A DNA stretch of 64,000 nt from Chitinophagales bacterium (GTDB lineage Bacteria > Bacteroidota > Bacteroidia > Chitinophagales > Chitinophagaceae). Each line of letters starts with the position of its first letter. Within the stretch, counting starts at the first letter, position 1. Shown piece after piece: positions 25,294-35,563 of this stretch. The stretch spans positions 1,178,001 through 1,242,000 of the forward strand of contig JACJXQ010000008.1 of NCBI GenBank assembly GCA_020636495.1, in the 5' to 3' direction. Made by a program: the position numbers and the translations under genes. The notes under the pieces were generated by a model. That model ran no database searches, was not told the origin of the DNA, and saw only the letters and a program-made list of their open reading frames with translations.

Positions 25294-26898
25294 TCAGCCT
25301 TCAGAAGTGTTCGTTTCGTGTGGCTCTTCATCACGTTGCTCTTCATCCGGGTTAGGCTGACTACCTGGATCTTCTAAAACAGGTTCGTCCGGCTGAATTT
25401 CTATCTGCAACTTTTCCAACGATACTATCGGCATTTTCCTTAATGTGAGCATTTTGTCATTGAAGCCAAAAGTTGCATAATCAATAGGCACCTGCTCCTG
25501 GGTAATTACGGTATTATCAGTAGCAAAGTCAGGTGGAATAGAAGTGCCTGCGAAAGCATAATCCCTGGCTGGTTTTGGTTCGCGATTCAACGGCATGCAT
25601 ATAGGCTCGATAGTATCGGGGTCCAGTCCTACATTCCTGAAACAAAATGAGGATACACCGTTCTTGTCAACGCTAGTATAAGCCATTACAGGATTGCCCG
25701 GCATTTGAGCAAAATATTTAAAATGTAACAAACCGGCATGTTGCATCCAGGTGCCGAAATCCAGTATGTTCGTTCCAGCGGCGTTGCCTGTGAATTTGAT
25801 TATCTGTGGTTCTGACTTAATTACAGTAGCGTTCTTGAACGTACCATCCGGATCTTCGCCATCCAATTTGATCTTTACGGTTACAAAGTCGCCTAGCGTA
25901 ACAGAACATCCTTTCTCAGTATTTTCTTTGCTAATCAGCTGGCCGGTAAGAATATACGATTGAGTTTCGTGTGACATAGTGCCACCGGAAAAAATAATAG
26001 AACTATTGCCTGATGCAAGTGTGCCACCAAGTGTGCTTTTTACGGCCTCTATTACCTGGCTGTATGGTACTTTCTTTACTTCATGCAGTGTACCGTCCAT
26101 AGTTATCATCGACATAAATACACCGTCCGGTTGTTTCGTATAAGTGTTGTTTTTGTAATAGTAGCCGCCTGTATACCTCATACCTTCGCTGCCACTAAAG
26201 AACGTCGGGTAAACATTTGTTTCATTCATCGCTAGCACACTCTGTCCAATATCATCTCCTGCGTCGGGCTGAATGGTATGGAGTGTAAACGCATATTTAC
26301 CTCCCTGGCCATTTTCTTTCCTGATTATCTCAAGACCCTCCATGGTACTTTTTGCACTTATGATATCCCATGTAGTACCCGATGCCGGATTAAATGACTT
26401 TTCCCATCTTGCTTTTAATTCAATATCAATATTTTCAATACTGTAGCCGCCTTTGCTATTTACAGTGAGTAAGATAAAGCCTTCATTGCCACTTAGCGGA
26501 ATGAGCTCCTGTCCATTAGCTTTACTTGTTTTTTTCTTGTAAACAGCACCATTTGAAACCGTCATAAGGACATTCTCTTTTTTTGCTGCATCGTAAAAAG
26601 AAAGCAAATATCCCATACCGTTAAAGGCAGAGTGCTTTAATTCATATGTCTCGGGCAACTCCAATCTTATAGTTTTGTCTTCATTAAAACTATGGCTTTC
26701 AATTTGCCGGATGATAAAATTCTTTTTGCCTGATTTGTTGGTGGTGAAATAAGGTACATATACCATTTCTCCCATATTGCCACCTTTATACACACCCGAA
26801 AATTTATTTAGGTCTATACTATCTACCAGTATTTCCTGGGCATATGCCCGGCTAAATAGTGCAATCATTAAAACCAGCACAAGGGCTCTGTTTCTCAT
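25294..26898 (-). CDS. Large secreted protein of unknown function with acidic tail
   Basis: A 534-residue protein with signal peptide MRNRALVLVLMIALFSRAYAQ. I recognise no catalytic motif. The body alternates short beta-strand segments in a pattern compatible with a beta-propeller, but this is weak. The last 35 residues are rich in Glu, Asp and Pro (EDPGSQPNPDEEQRDEEP) and look disordered. There is no T9SS sorting domain and no lipobox, so it is probably periplasmic. It is transcribed alone, opposite to its neighbours. Confidence 0.6.
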   Translation of the reverse strand: MRNRALVLVLMIALFSRAYAQEILVDSIDLNKFSGVYKGGNMGEMVYVPYFTTNKSGKKNFIIRQIESHSFNEDKTIRLELPETYELKHSAFNGMGYLLSFYDAAKKENVLMTVSNGAVYKKKTSKANGQELIPLSGNEGFILLTVNSKGGYSIENIDIELKARWEKSFNPASGTTWDIISAKSTMEGLEIIRKENGQGGKYAFTLHTIQPDAGDDIGQSVLAMNETNVYPTFFSGSEGMRYTGGYYYKNNTYTKQPDGVFMSMITMDGTLHEVKKVPYSQVIEAVKSTLGGTLASGNSSIIFSGGTMSHETQSYILTGQLISKENTEKGCSVTLGDFVTVKIKLDGEDPDGTFKNATVIKSEPQIIKFTGNAAGTNILDFGTWMQHAGLLHFKYFAQMPGNPVMAYTSVDKNGVSSFCFRNVGLDPDTIEPICMPLNREPKPARDYAFAGTSIPPDFATDNTVITQEQVPIDYATFGFNDKMLTLRKMPIVSLEKLQIEIQPDEPVLEDPGSQPNPDEEQRDEEPHETNTSEG

Positions 26899-27073
26899 AA
26901 AATTGAAAATTTGAGTCTGCTAAAATAAAGCTAATTATACTTATAAATCATTGCACAGGCAAAAGAGGCAAGGATAAATTTGCGAAAAATATATTTAACG
27001 CGATGTTAAAATAAGTTAATCCTTTATGGGAAATGAAATGTTAAAGCATGCCCCTCTGGTTAAACGATGCAAG

Positions 27074-27090
27074 CAGTAGACAGTCTACTG
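27074..27090. promoter_or_regulatory. Perfect 7-bp inverted repeat before the DUF6515 gene
   Basis: CAGTAGA-CAG-TCTACTG lies 22 bases before the start codon at 27113. It could be an operator or a small leader hairpin; nothing else in the sequence decides this. Confidence 0.35.
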
Positions 27091-27112
27091 AATAACTAAA
27101 CTAGAGGTAAAA

Positions 27113-27730
27113 ATGAAAAAGTATAGAAATGTCGCTGTGACTCTGATAGTAGTAATGATACTGCCATTTTTAAAGGCTGACGCTCAGTCACCGAGAACTA
27201 CTGTAATAAATCGTACCTCATCTGCTCAGGGCAGAAATGGTGGTACTGTTGCAAGAACTATTGTTGTAAATAAACAACCTGCCAAACGGAAGGCATCACA
27301 CATTGCAATACCTGCTCGAACAATTAACACTTTGCCGGGCAGAACGACTATTATTACACATCGTAGTATACCTTACTATTGCAACAGTGGCATGTATTAC
27401 CGCAAAACGGCGGGAAGGTATATATTGACACCTGCACCGATAGGCCTGCGAATGCATGTATTACCGGTAGGTTACAGGAGTATAGTGGTTGGTCCTACTG
27501 TGTTATTCAATTTCGGAAGCACTTTCTATAGGCAGGATACCCGCACTAACGATTATGAAGTGGTGGCACCACCTGCTGGTGGTGTAATATATGATCTGCC
27601 TGATGGAGCACAGGAAATGACTGTTGGTGGGAAGATATATTATGAATATAATGGCACCTTGTACAAAAAAATAGAAACTGCTGATGGTTGGGCCTATGAG
27701 GTAGCTGGAGGCATTAATGATAATCAGTAA
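27113..27730 (+). CDS. DUF6515 family exported protein
   Basis: A 205-residue protein with signal peptide MKKYRNVAVTLIVVMILPFLKADAQ. A basic, Thr/Arg-rich linker (about 26-95) is followed by two or three copies of a short motif pairing a surface turn with Tyr: YYCNSGMYYRKTAGRYILTPAPIG, then LFNFGSTFYRQ and IYYEYNGTLYKKI. These have the (Y/F)-x-G-x-(F/Y)Y-(R/K) pattern typical of DUF6515, also called YXWGXW-like proteins. The mature part is likely periplasmic or surface located; function unknown. The Spy-like gene starts 16 bases after its stop codon, so the two are co-transcribed and may form a small envelope-stress pair. Confidence 0.75.
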   Translation: MKKYRNVAVTLIVVMILPFLKADAQSPRTTVINRTSSAQGRNGGTVARTIVVNKQPAKRKASHIAIPARTINTLPGRTTIITHRSIPYYCNSGMYYRKTAGRYILTPAPIGLRMHVLPVGYRSIVVGPTVLFNFGSTFYRQDTRTNDYEVVAPPAGGVIYDLPDGAQEMTVGGKIYYEYNGTLYKKIETADGWAYEVAGGINDNQ

Positions 27731-27746
27731 TAAAAAAACAGTAGAT

Positions 27747-28070
27747 ATGAACAGAAAAATCTCAACAACCATTTTGGCCACACTATTGGTAATGTCAGTA
27801 AATACAGTATTTGCCCAACAAGGAGACAGGCCAAGGCCCGACCCGAAAACTATGTCGGCAAAAGCAGCAGAAAAACTTGAGTTTACAGATGTACAGAAAG
27901 CAAAGCTGGCAGCCCTGAACGAAAAATATCCTGGAGCTGATTATGACAGGAGAAAGTATCATGAGGAATTCAGAAAAATAATGACAGACGAACAGCGGGA
28001 AAAAGCGGATGCTATGCGTAAGGTGCACCGGCGGGATATGCGAGGCCATGACCAGGGTAACATGAAATAA
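27747..28070 (+). CDS. Spy/CpxP-like (DUF4890-type) periplasmic protein
   Basis: A 107-residue protein from ATG 27747 with signal peptide MNRKISTTILATLLVMSVNTVFAQ. The mature helix-rich part includes LEFTDVQKAKLAALNEKY and FRKIMTDEQREKADAMRKV, two L-x-x-x-Q-x2-K-(L/A) helices as in the LTXXQ (Spy/CpxP) chaperone family. The C-terminus is basic and His-rich. The frame starting at 27717 would add ten residues overlapping the previous gene and was rejected. Inference: a periplasmic chaperone or metal/stress responder paired with the DUF6515 protein. A strong terminator follows. Confidence 0.72.
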   Translation: MNRKISTTILATLLVMSVNTVFAQQGDRPRPDPKTMSAKAAEKLEFTDVQKAKLAALNEKYPGADYDRRKYHEEFRKIMTDEQREKADAMRKVHRRDMRGHDQGNMK

Positions 28071-28103
28071 AGAAAGACAGTTTTTTCATTAGGTGGGGTA
28101 AAA

Positions 28104-28137
28104 GTTCCCCTGCATTACGGAGGGGAACGTTTTTTTT
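28104..28137 (+). terminator. Rho-independent terminator
   Basis: GTTCCCCT (28104-28111) pairs with AGGGGAAC (28121-28128) around a nine-base loop and is followed by GTTTTTTTT. Confidence 0.85.
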
Positions 28138-28172
28138 ATGTCCCTTCATGAATATCTCCTTTCTTTGCAACT

Positions 28173-29240
28173 GTGCAAACAGATTACCTGATAATCGGAC
28201 AGGGAATATGCGGAACTTTTCTCAGTTGGAACCTGCTGAATGCTGGGAAGCAGGTTCTTGTGATAGATGATAACCGACCAGATACTGCCAGTAGAGTAGC
28301 CAGTGGCATCATCAACCCTGTTACAGGGAGACGGGTTGTTCGTACCTGGATGATCGAGGAGTTGTTGCCTTTTGCTATTGACGCTTACAGAACTTTTGGT
28401 GAGGAACTAGGAGCACCTATAGCCAGGGAAATAGATCTGCTGACTTTTCATAGCTCAGAGCAAATGAAAAGCGCCTGGCATGACAGGATAGCTGAAGGAG
28501 AGGATTATATTAGCTACGCCGGTAATTCAGAGGTGTATTCAGCATATTTTGAAACGGGATATGGAGTAGGGGTGACTGCACCCTGTATGCTGGTAGATGT
28601 TCAACTGATGATGAAACGCTGGCGTGAGGTTTTGAGCAAAAGGAATGCTATCCTTGAACAGTCATTTGAAATAGCTCATTGTATCGTTACTGATAAGGGG
28701 GTACAATATGGGGATATATATGCCGAAAAGTTGATCCTATGTAACGGTATTGATGGGTTTGACAATCAATACTTTGGAAAACTACCCTATACTCTGAACA
28801 AAGGCGAAGCGCTTCTGGCTCGCATCCCCGGACTGCCTCCCACCAATATCTACAAGCAGGCAGTAAGTATTGTGCCCGTTGAGGGCGACCTGTTTTGGAT
28901 AGGTTCTTCGTTTGAGTGGGAATTTGAGCATGACCGTCCTACCGAGGCCTTTCGCCAAAAAACAGAATCAATTCTAAAAAAATGGTTGAAGTTGCCATAT
29001 TCCATAGAAGATCACCGAGCTGCAATACGTCCTGCCAGTCTTGAGAGGCGTCCATTTGTCGGGATGCACCCCTTGTGCCCTAATGTCGGCATTTTTAATG
29101 GTATGGGTACGAAAGGATGCTCATTAGCACCTTATTTCTCCGCTCAACTTACGGCTCATTTATTAAAAAATGATAAAATAGATATTAATGCAGATGTGCA
29201 GCGCTTTAACAAGTTGTTAACAATTGGAGGCGGACGTTAA
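28173..29240 (+). CDS. FAD-dependent amino-acid oxidase/dehydrogenase-like protein (DAO family)
   Basis: A 355-residue flavoprotein. It starts at GTG 28173 (VQTDYLIIGQG); the nearest upstream ATG (28148) is out of frame. The N-terminal dinucleotide motif G-Q-G-I-C-G at residues 9-14 and the acidic VIDDN end of strand 2 bind FAD. SRVASGIINPVTGRR is the conserved substrate-side loop of this subgroup, and NGMGTKGCSLAPYFS near the C-terminus is the second FAD contact. In Bacteroidota such proteins are annotated as glycine oxidase/D-amino-acid dehydrogenase or MnmC-like FAD modules. The exact substrate cannot be told. No methyltransferase domain is present, which rules out a full MnmC. Confidence 0.8.
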   Translation: MQTDYLIIGQGICGTFLSWNLLNAGKQVLVIDDNRPDTASRVASGIINPVTGRRVVRTWMIEELLPFAIDAYRTFGEELGAPIAREIDLLTFHSSEQMKSAWHDRIAEGEDYISYAGNSEVYSAYFETGYGVGVTAPCMLVDVQLMMKRWREVLSKRNAILEQSFEIAHCIVTDKGVQYGDIYAEKLILCNGIDGFDNQYFGKLPYTLNKGEALLARIPGLPPTNIYKQAVSIVPVEGDLFWIGSSFEWEFEHDRPTEAFRQKTESILKKWLKLPYSIEDHRAAIRPASLERRPFVGMHPLCPNVGIFNGMGTKGCSLAPYFSAQLTAHLLKNDKIDINADVQRFNKLLTIGGGR

Positions 29241-29432
29241 TAAATGATTGTTTTTCTGTTAAACCAACACAGGAATTAATATTTTAATGTATATAAACTT
29301 GTTAGTACGTAGGATATGATTGTAAAAATAATATAAGAAATACGATGTTCTATGAAAAAAAAATGCAATTTTTACAGTCCAATTACTTTGTAAATGTTTT
29401 GTTAATAGTCAATCTGAGTTAATTATTTTTTT

Positions 29433-32400
29433 ATGGAAAAGCAATTACTATCAACCACACACATGCACCGGTATCTAAACTATTTTTCCTGTTTTGTACT
29501 GATGTTCTTTATTTCGATCAAGGCGTTTGCGATACCGCCATCCATCACAGCGCAACCTGCTAATACTTCTGCCTGTGCTCCTGCTACTATAGCCTTTGTA
29601 GTGAATGCGAGTAACACGACAAGTTATCAATGGCAGGTAAATGACGGCGGCGGGTTCGTCAACGTAGTTAATGGAGGTGTATATTCAGGAGCTACTACTA
29701 ATGTATTGCACCTGAACAGTGCGCCTGCTAGTATGGACGGCTACCTTTACAGGTGTATCGCTACAGGACCCGACGCGCCTGCAGCGATATCAAACAGCGC
29801 CACACTGAATGTGTATACACAGGCTGTGATTACAACAGAACCGGCAATATCCACTACAGTTTGTGACGGAGACAATGTAAACTATACGGTAACAGCCACA
29901 GGTTCCGGTCTGTCTTACCAATGGTACACGTATGTTAGCGGTAGCGCTGTGCCAATTACCAACGGAGGTATCTATTCCGGCGCTACTACAGCCACTCTTA
30001 CTATCACAGGTATCACTACCGGTGTCAATACTACAACTTACCAGTACCACTGTATTGTAACCGGTACCTGTAACCTGGATGCTACCAATACACTGTTGCT
30101 GAATGTAAAAGCGAAGCCGACAATTACCAGCAATCCTGTTAACGTTACTGTGTGTTCAGGAGATGATGCATCTTTCGAGGTATCGGCCACAGGACCTAAC
30201 CGTACATTTCAGTGGCAGGTGTCATATAATGGTGTTAACTGGGCAAACCTGACCAACAGTGGTGGTTATTCTAATGTCACTACTTCTAAAATGACGGTGA
30301 CATCAATACCTTCCATGCATGGTTCAAAATACCGTTGTGTTGTCAGTGCGGATTGCCCGCCACAGGCTATATCAGCGTTTGCAACGTTGAGTGTTAATAA
30401 TACACTTAATATTACTACTCAGCCGGTTAATTCGACTATTTGTCCGGGTACAGGAGCTTCGTTTTTTGTAACTGCTACTGGCACAAATCTTAGCTATCAA
30501 TGGCAGGTGCTACCTGGTGGTGCAGGTACCTGGACGAACTTGGCTAATGCAGGTATTTATAGTGGAGTGACTACAAATATCCTGCACCTGACAAACGTCA
30601 CCGCGGCTTACAACAATAACTGGTACAGGTGTGTTGTTAATGGAGATTGTTCTCCGGCAACACCATCTAATCCGGGAGTGCTCACTTTATATAGTCCTGT
30701 TGTGATCACCGGCCAACCCGCAGTGTCCAGTACCATATGCAGCGGAGGTAATAAAACCTATACAGTAACGGCTACAGGATCGGGTCTTACCTACCAGTGG
30801 TACAGAAAAAATGGTGCAAGCAATGATCCGATAACTAATGGTGGTATCTATTCCGGTGCTACAACACCAACATTACAGATCACTGGTATTACTACCGGTT
30901 CATCAGCAAGTACATATCAATATCACTGTATTGTTACAGGTACGTGTAACATAGCATCAACGAATACGCTGTTGCTCAATGTAAATGCACTGCCTGCAGT
31001 TGTAACAGACCCTATAGATGAAACAACATGTTCAGGAAATGACGCGTTTTTTGATGTTTCTGCTACCGGTACTAACCTGACTTACCAGTGGCAGGTATCG
31101 TACAACAGCGGCAACTGGGCAAATCTGACTAATACCGGAGGGTATGTGAATGTAACAACGCCTAATATGAAAGTAACTACTTCACAATCATTAAACGGTA
31201 CAAAATATCGTTGTGTTGTTAGTGGCGCCTGTACACCGCCCGATACATCGGCAAGTGCATTACTTACCATATATGCTCCGCTCACCATTACTTCGCAACC
31301 GGGTAATGACACTATATGCCCGGGAGGATCCACATCGTTCAGGGTATTGGCAACCGGGGGATCCGGACTTACCTATCAGTGGCAGGTGAGCACTAATGGA
31401 GGTAGCAACTGGAATAACGTAACCAATGGTGGCGTGTATGCTAATGCTACGACGAATATGCTGGGCGTTTCCAATGTGACAACCGGTATGAATAACTACC
31501 TGTATCGCTGCCTGATTGACGAATTGTGTTCACCTGTACTTATTTCAGGTTCAGGTAGGCTGAATGTATATAACCCTGCAGTAATTACTGCGGAGCCACC
31601 GAAAAATACTACGATTTGCAGTGGCGGTAACGTGGTGTATGGTGTGAAGGCAACAGGTGCCGGCCTGAGCTATCAGTGGTATGTTCATAATGGTTTAACC
31701 AATATACCTTTGACCAATGGTGGTATCTACTCAGGTGCTACGACTGATACATTAAGGATAACGGGGATAACGGCAGCACCATCAGCGGCTACAAAAGAAT
31801 ATCACTGCCTGGTAACAGGTACATGTAATACGGCTTCTACACAAACATTGATACTAAATATTAATGCACTGCCGGCGATAACTTCAAATCCGGTGAACGA
31901 TACAGCTTGCGCAGGTAATGACGCATCATTTGCCATAACAGAAACAGGAACGGGAACTACCTATCAATGGCAGGTTTCATACAATGGTACTACATGGACG
32001 AACCTTGCTAATACGGGGGGGTATACCAATGTAACTACCAGGGAGATGAAAGTAACTACCATAAACGGTATGGACGGCTCGATGTATCGTTGCGTTGTAA
32101 GCGGCACATGCACTCCGCCTGCAATTTCCGCATCTGCAAAGCTGAAAGTATATAGCCCATTGGCTATCATAACCCAGCCAAGCAATGAAGGTGTTTGCCC
32201 GGGGGGGTCTACTGCTTTTGTTGTAGTAGCAGACGGTACCGATCTTACTTACCAATGGCAGGTACATAATGGCACAAACTGGACAAACCTGACCAACACA
32301 GGAGTATATTCAGGTGCTACTACGTCTGTGTTAACGTTAAGCAATCTTACTCCTGCTAATAATAACGGAAGATACAGGTGTATTGTAAACGGTAAATGTT

Positions 32401-35400
32401 CTTTGCCGACCACATCGGGAGAAGGTCACCTGGATGTGTATACACCGGTTGCTATTACCAACTCAGGTTCAATACCTGTAAATACAACGATATGCAGCGG
32501 TGGCAGTATGAGTTATACTGTTAATGTAACTGGCTCCAATCCAACCTACCAGTGGTATGTAAACAATGGAACTGGTTATGTGCCGGTTGCCAACGGGGGT
32601 ATTTATTCAGGTGCAACTTCTGCTACACTATATATTTCAGGCATTACAACAAACGTAACGGCAACTACACGTCATTATCACTGTATAGTAACAGGTCCTT
32701 GCAATACAGCATCAACCAACACGCTGCACCTTACTATAAATGCATTGCCTGTTATTACATCACAACCGGTTAACAGCACTATATGCGAAGGTGGTTCTGC
32801 TAATTACAGTATTACAGCTACAGGAACAGCCATATCTTACCAATGGCAATTCCACAATGGTACTGCATGGACGAACATTACCAATGGAGGTATTTATTCT
32901 AATGCAACAACTAATACACTTGCGATAGTAGGTGCGGGAGCTTCGCTGAATAATACGCCTTATCGTTGCGTCGTATCAGGCGCTTGTACGCCTCCGGTAA
33001 GTTCAGCCTCAGCACGGTTATATATCAACACCGCGCCTGTAGTGATACAGAGCCCTTATTCAAGTACCATTTGTTCAGGTGATAATACTTCATTTACTAT
33101 AGCTGCTATAGGCACCGCGCCCACTTATCAGTGGCAGGTTGATAATGGTAGCGGCTGGATGAATGTTACAAATGGTGGTATCTATTCAAATGCTACTACT
33201 GCAACTTTGAACCTGACAGCAGTAACTACCGCTGTAAACGGTTACAAATACCGTTGCGTGGTATCGGGTACATGTTCGCCAACTGCAACATCGGCAGCTG
33301 GTACGCTCACCGTTAACCAACCTACAGTGATAACGGCTAACCCGGTAGATAAAACGATATGTGAAAATCAGACAGCGTCGTTTGAGGTAGCTGCAACAGG
33401 GAAAACACTGACCTATCAATGGCAGGAGTTTAATGGCAGCAGCTGGGCTAATATAGCTAACGCAGGCAGCTACTCCGGTGCTAATACCAATAAATTGGTT
33501 ATGGTTTACATAGGCGCATCAAAGAATGGCTATAAATATAGGTGTATCGTTGGTGGTGCTTGTGCTCCTTTGTCTGTTACGTCAGCAGAAGCAGTTCTGA
33601 CCGTTAATTCATATGTGGTTATTACGACTCAACCTTCTTCAACTGCTGTGTGTAGTGGTGGTAATACGTCACTGAGTGTGTCTGCAACCGGTACTGGTAT
33701 CAGCTACCAGTGGTATGGTTATAATGGTACATCATTCCAGCCTCTGAGCAATACGGGCAATTACTCGGGTGTTACTACTGCGACGTTAGGTATCAGCGGA
33801 CTGACAGCTACTACAACCGCGACATACACTTACTATTGCCGACTGATTGGCGCCTGCAATTCGTTATCTACCAACACTACGATCATAACGGTCAATACAC
33901 TTCCGGTAGTAACGTCTAGTCCTGCTAATGTAACAGTTTGTGATTCTTCAGATAATATCACTTTCTCTGCAGCCGGTACAGGTACCGGACTGACCTACCA
34001 ATGGCAGGAAGACAACGGAACTGGGTGGACCAACCTGAGCAATGGTACCAATGTTGCAGGTGCCACAACAAATACATTGCTGTTGAAAAAGGTATCCGTA
34101 GCAATGAGTGCCAACCAATATCGTTGTGTGTTGAGTGGTACATGTTCGCCTGGCGCTACTTCAGGTGCTGCTACCTTAACTGTAAATCCATTAGTGGTTC
34201 CGTCAGTAAGTATTTCTGCAAGCGCAACCAATATATGTGCCGGTACGCTGGTGACATGTACAGCCACACCGGTAAATGGAGGAGCCACTCCGACATATCA
34301 ATGGACCGTAAAAGGAGTAAACGTAGGTACAAACAATGCTGCTTATACTACTACATCACTGGCAGACCTTGACTATGTGGCTTGTAATATGGTTACCAGT
34401 CATGCTTGCCCTACACGTACCGATGTGAACAGTAATGTGGTAACAATGCATGTAACATCTTACCAAACTCCGACTGCTACTGTAATGTCGGTAGCGGGCG
34501 ACACAGTTTGTTCAGGTATTATGGACACGTTTAACGTCACTACTACCTATGGGGGAGCAGCGCCTACCTATCAATGGCAGGTGAATGGTGTGGATGTAGC
34601 CAGTACAAGCAACAGCTATGCAACAGATAGCCTGAAGAACGGTGATGCAGTGCGTTGTATCCTGACCAGCAATTTTATGTGTCCTACATCTGCTACTGTC
34701 AGCAGTAACAACGTAGATATGGTGGTTAACCAGACAACATTGGCTACCGTGTCAATTGCTGGTTCTGCAGATACAAATGTTTGTGACGGCAAAATGGTGA
34801 CATTTACGGCTGCAGGTACTAACGGAGGAGCATCTCCTGCATACCAGTGGATAAGGAATGGTAAAGACTTGTTTGGAGAAACCAACCAAACATACTCTGT
34901 GGCCAACCTGCAAAGCAATGATGTTTTAGCTTGTCGTTATACCAGCAGTGCTGAGTGTGTGTTCCCGGTAGAAAGTGATACGTTACATATAACAGTTGAT
35001 CAGCCGGTAGCTGCCACGGTAGACCTGAAAGTGTCTTACAACGGAAACAACAGCTATACATTTACGGCAATACCTGTAAATGGTGGTACAAGCCCTACCT
35101 ATCAGTGGGATCTGAATGGTACGACGGTACAAGGTGTTACAGGCCCTGTTTATACGACAGATCAACTGATAGTAACCGATAAGATACGTGTGATGATGAC
35201 CAGCAGTCATCCGTGTGTTATTTCACAGAATGTGTTCAGTCGCAGGGTGACAACGGGTATCGGTGGACAGGAAAGCCTGGTAGGCGACCTGAAACTGTAC
35301 CCTAACCCGAACAATGGTAAGTTCATTATTTCAGGTGAATATGAAGGTGTGGGTATTGAAACCGCTAAGATAACTATCGTAAATGCAATGGGCCAACTGA

Positions 35401-35543
35401 TACATACATCTGAAGCACAGATCATCTCAGGTAAACTGCAACATGAAGTGAGCCTGAACGGTGACCCTGCATCAGGAATGTACATGATGCGCATTGAGCT
35501 GAATGGTAAACAAGATATCAGGAGGTTCACAATAACTAAGTAA
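29433..35543 (+). CDS. Giant Ig-like repeat surface protein with T9SS sorting domain
   Basis: A 2036-residue exported protein (start uncertain; the in-frame ATG at 29463 begins a cleaner signal peptide, MHRYLNYFSCFVLMFF). After the signal peptide come 20 Ig-like domains. Sixteen are of about 95 residues with the pattern ITxxPxxxTxCxG ... YQW ... SGATT ... YRCVVSG, each holding one conserved pair of Cys. Four looser ones carry a NGG-(A/T)-(T/S)-P-x-YQW motif. The end is a type-A sorting domain (LYPNPNNGKF ... ASGMYMMRI). Domains 2-13 show a three-domain higher-order repeat of about 875 bases. The likely role is an adhesin, matrix or gliding-associated filament on the cell surface. A terminator follows 20 bases after the stop codon. 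Confidence 0.87.
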   Translation: MEKQLLSTTHMHRYLNYFSCFVLMFFISIKAFAIPPSITAQPANTSACAPATIAFVVNASNTTSYQWQVNDGGGFVNVVNGGVYSGATTNVLHLNSAPASMDGYLYRCIATGPDAPAAISNSATLNVYTQAVITTEPAISTTVCDGDNVNYTVTATGSGLSYQWYTYVSGSAVPITNGGIYSGATTATLTITGITTGVNTTTYQYHCIVTGTCNLDATNTLLLNVKAKPTITSNPVNVTVCSGDDASFEVSATGPNRTFQWQVSYNGVNWANLTNSGGYSNVTTSKMTVTSIPSMHGSKYRCVVSADCPPQAISAFATLSVNNTLNITTQPVNSTICPGTGASFFVTATGTNLSYQWQVLPGGAGTWTNLANAGIYSGVTTNILHLTNVTAAYNNNWYRCVVNGDCSPATPSNPGVLTLYSPVVITGQPAVSSTICSGGNKTYTVTATGSGLTYQWYRKNGASNDPITNGGIYSGATTPTLQITGITTGSSASTYQYHCIVTGTCNIASTNTLLLNVNALPAVVTDPIDETTCSGNDAFFDVSATGTNLTYQWQVSYNSGNWANLTNTGGYVNVTTPNMKVTTSQSLNGTKYRCVVSGACTPPDTSASALLTIYAPLTITSQPGNDTICPGGSTSFRVLATGGSGLTYQWQVSTNGGSNWNNVTNGGVYANATTNMLGVSNVTTGMNNYLYRCLIDELCSPVLISGSGRLNVYNPAVITAEPPKNTTICSGGNVVYGVKATGAGLSYQWYVHNGLTNIPLTNGGIYSGATTDTLRITGITAAPSAATKEYHCLVTGTCNTASTQTLILNINALPAITSNPVNDTACAGNDASFAITETGTGTTYQWQVSYNGTTWTNLANTGGYTNVTTREMKVTTINGMDGSMYRCVVSGTCTPPAISASAKLKVYSPLAIITQPSNEGVCPGGSTAFVVVADGTDLTYQWQVHNGTNWTNLTNTGVYSGATTSVLTLSNLTPANNNGRYRCIVNGKCSLPTTSGEGHLDVYTPVAITNSGSIPVNTTICSGGSMSYTVNVTGSNPTYQWYVNNGTGYVPVANGGIYSGATSATLYISGITTNVTATTRHYHCIVTGPCNTASTNTLHLTINALPVITSQPVNSTICEGGSANYSITATGTAISYQWQFHNGTAWTNITNGGIYSNATTNTLAIVGAGASLNNTPYRCVVSGACTPPVSSASARLYINTAPVVIQSPYSSTICSGDNTSFTIAAIGTAPTYQWQVDNGSGWMNVTNGGIYSNATTATLNLTAVTTAVNGYKYRCVVSGTCSPTATSAAGTLTVNQPTVITANPVDKTICENQTASFEVAATGKTLTYQWQEFNGSSWANIANAGSYSGANTNKLVMVYIGASKNGYKYRCIVGGACAPLSVTSAEAVLTVNSYVVITTQPSSTAVCSGGNTSLSVSATGTGISYQWYGYNGTSFQPLSNTGNYSGVTTATLGISGLTATTTATYTYYCRLIGACNSLSTNTTIITVNTLPVVTSSPANVTVCDSSDNITFSAAGTGTGLTYQWQEDNGTGWTNLSNGTNVAGATTNTLLLKKVSVAMSANQYRCVLSGTCSPGATSGAATLTVNPLVVPSVSISASATNICAGTLVTCTATPVNGGATPTYQWTVKGVNVGTNNAAYTTTSLADLDYVACNMVTSHACPTRTDVNSNVVTMHVTSYQTPTATVMSVAGDTVCSGIMDTFNVTTTYGGAAPTYQWQVNGVDVASTSNSYATDSLKNGDAVRCILTSNFMCPTSATVSSNNVDMVVNQTTLATVSIAGSADTNVCDGKMVTFTAAGTNGGASPAYQWIRNGKDLFGETNQTYSVANLQSNDVLACRYTSSAECVFPVESDTLHITVDQPVAATVDLKVSYNGNNSYTFTAIPVNGGTSPTYQWDLNGTTVQGVTGPVYTTDQLIVTDKIRVMMTSSHPCVISQNVFSRRVTTGIGGQESLVGDLKLYPNPNNGKFIISGEYEGVGIETAKITIVNAMGQLIHTSEAQIISGKLQHEVSLNGDPASGMYMMRIELNGKQDIRRFTITK
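29818..33320 (+). repeat. Three-domain superrepeats inside the Ig-like gene
   Basis: Ig domains 2, 5, 8 and 11 share the variant QWY ... ITNGGIYSGATT ... YHCIVTGTCN. Domains 3, 6, 9 and 12 share CSGxDAxF ... QWQVSYN ... YRCVVSG. Domains 4, 7 and 10 share CPGG(S/T). Starts near 29821, 30697, 31573 and 32446 give a period of about 875 bases, so a three-domain block was duplicated in tandem. Confidence 0.7.
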
Positions 35544-35563
35544 TAACAGTTATAAAGAGTTGA

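Noticed and set aside
25294..26898. T9SS substrate or lipoprotein call for the acidic-tailed protein
   Set aside because: It has no C-terminal sorting domain and no lipobox Cys, only a type I signal peptide.
29433..35543. Possible CRISPR-like or satellite DNA repeat
   Set aside because: The repetition is at protein-domain level (about 285 bases, diverged) inside one open reading frame, not short identical repeats with spacers.
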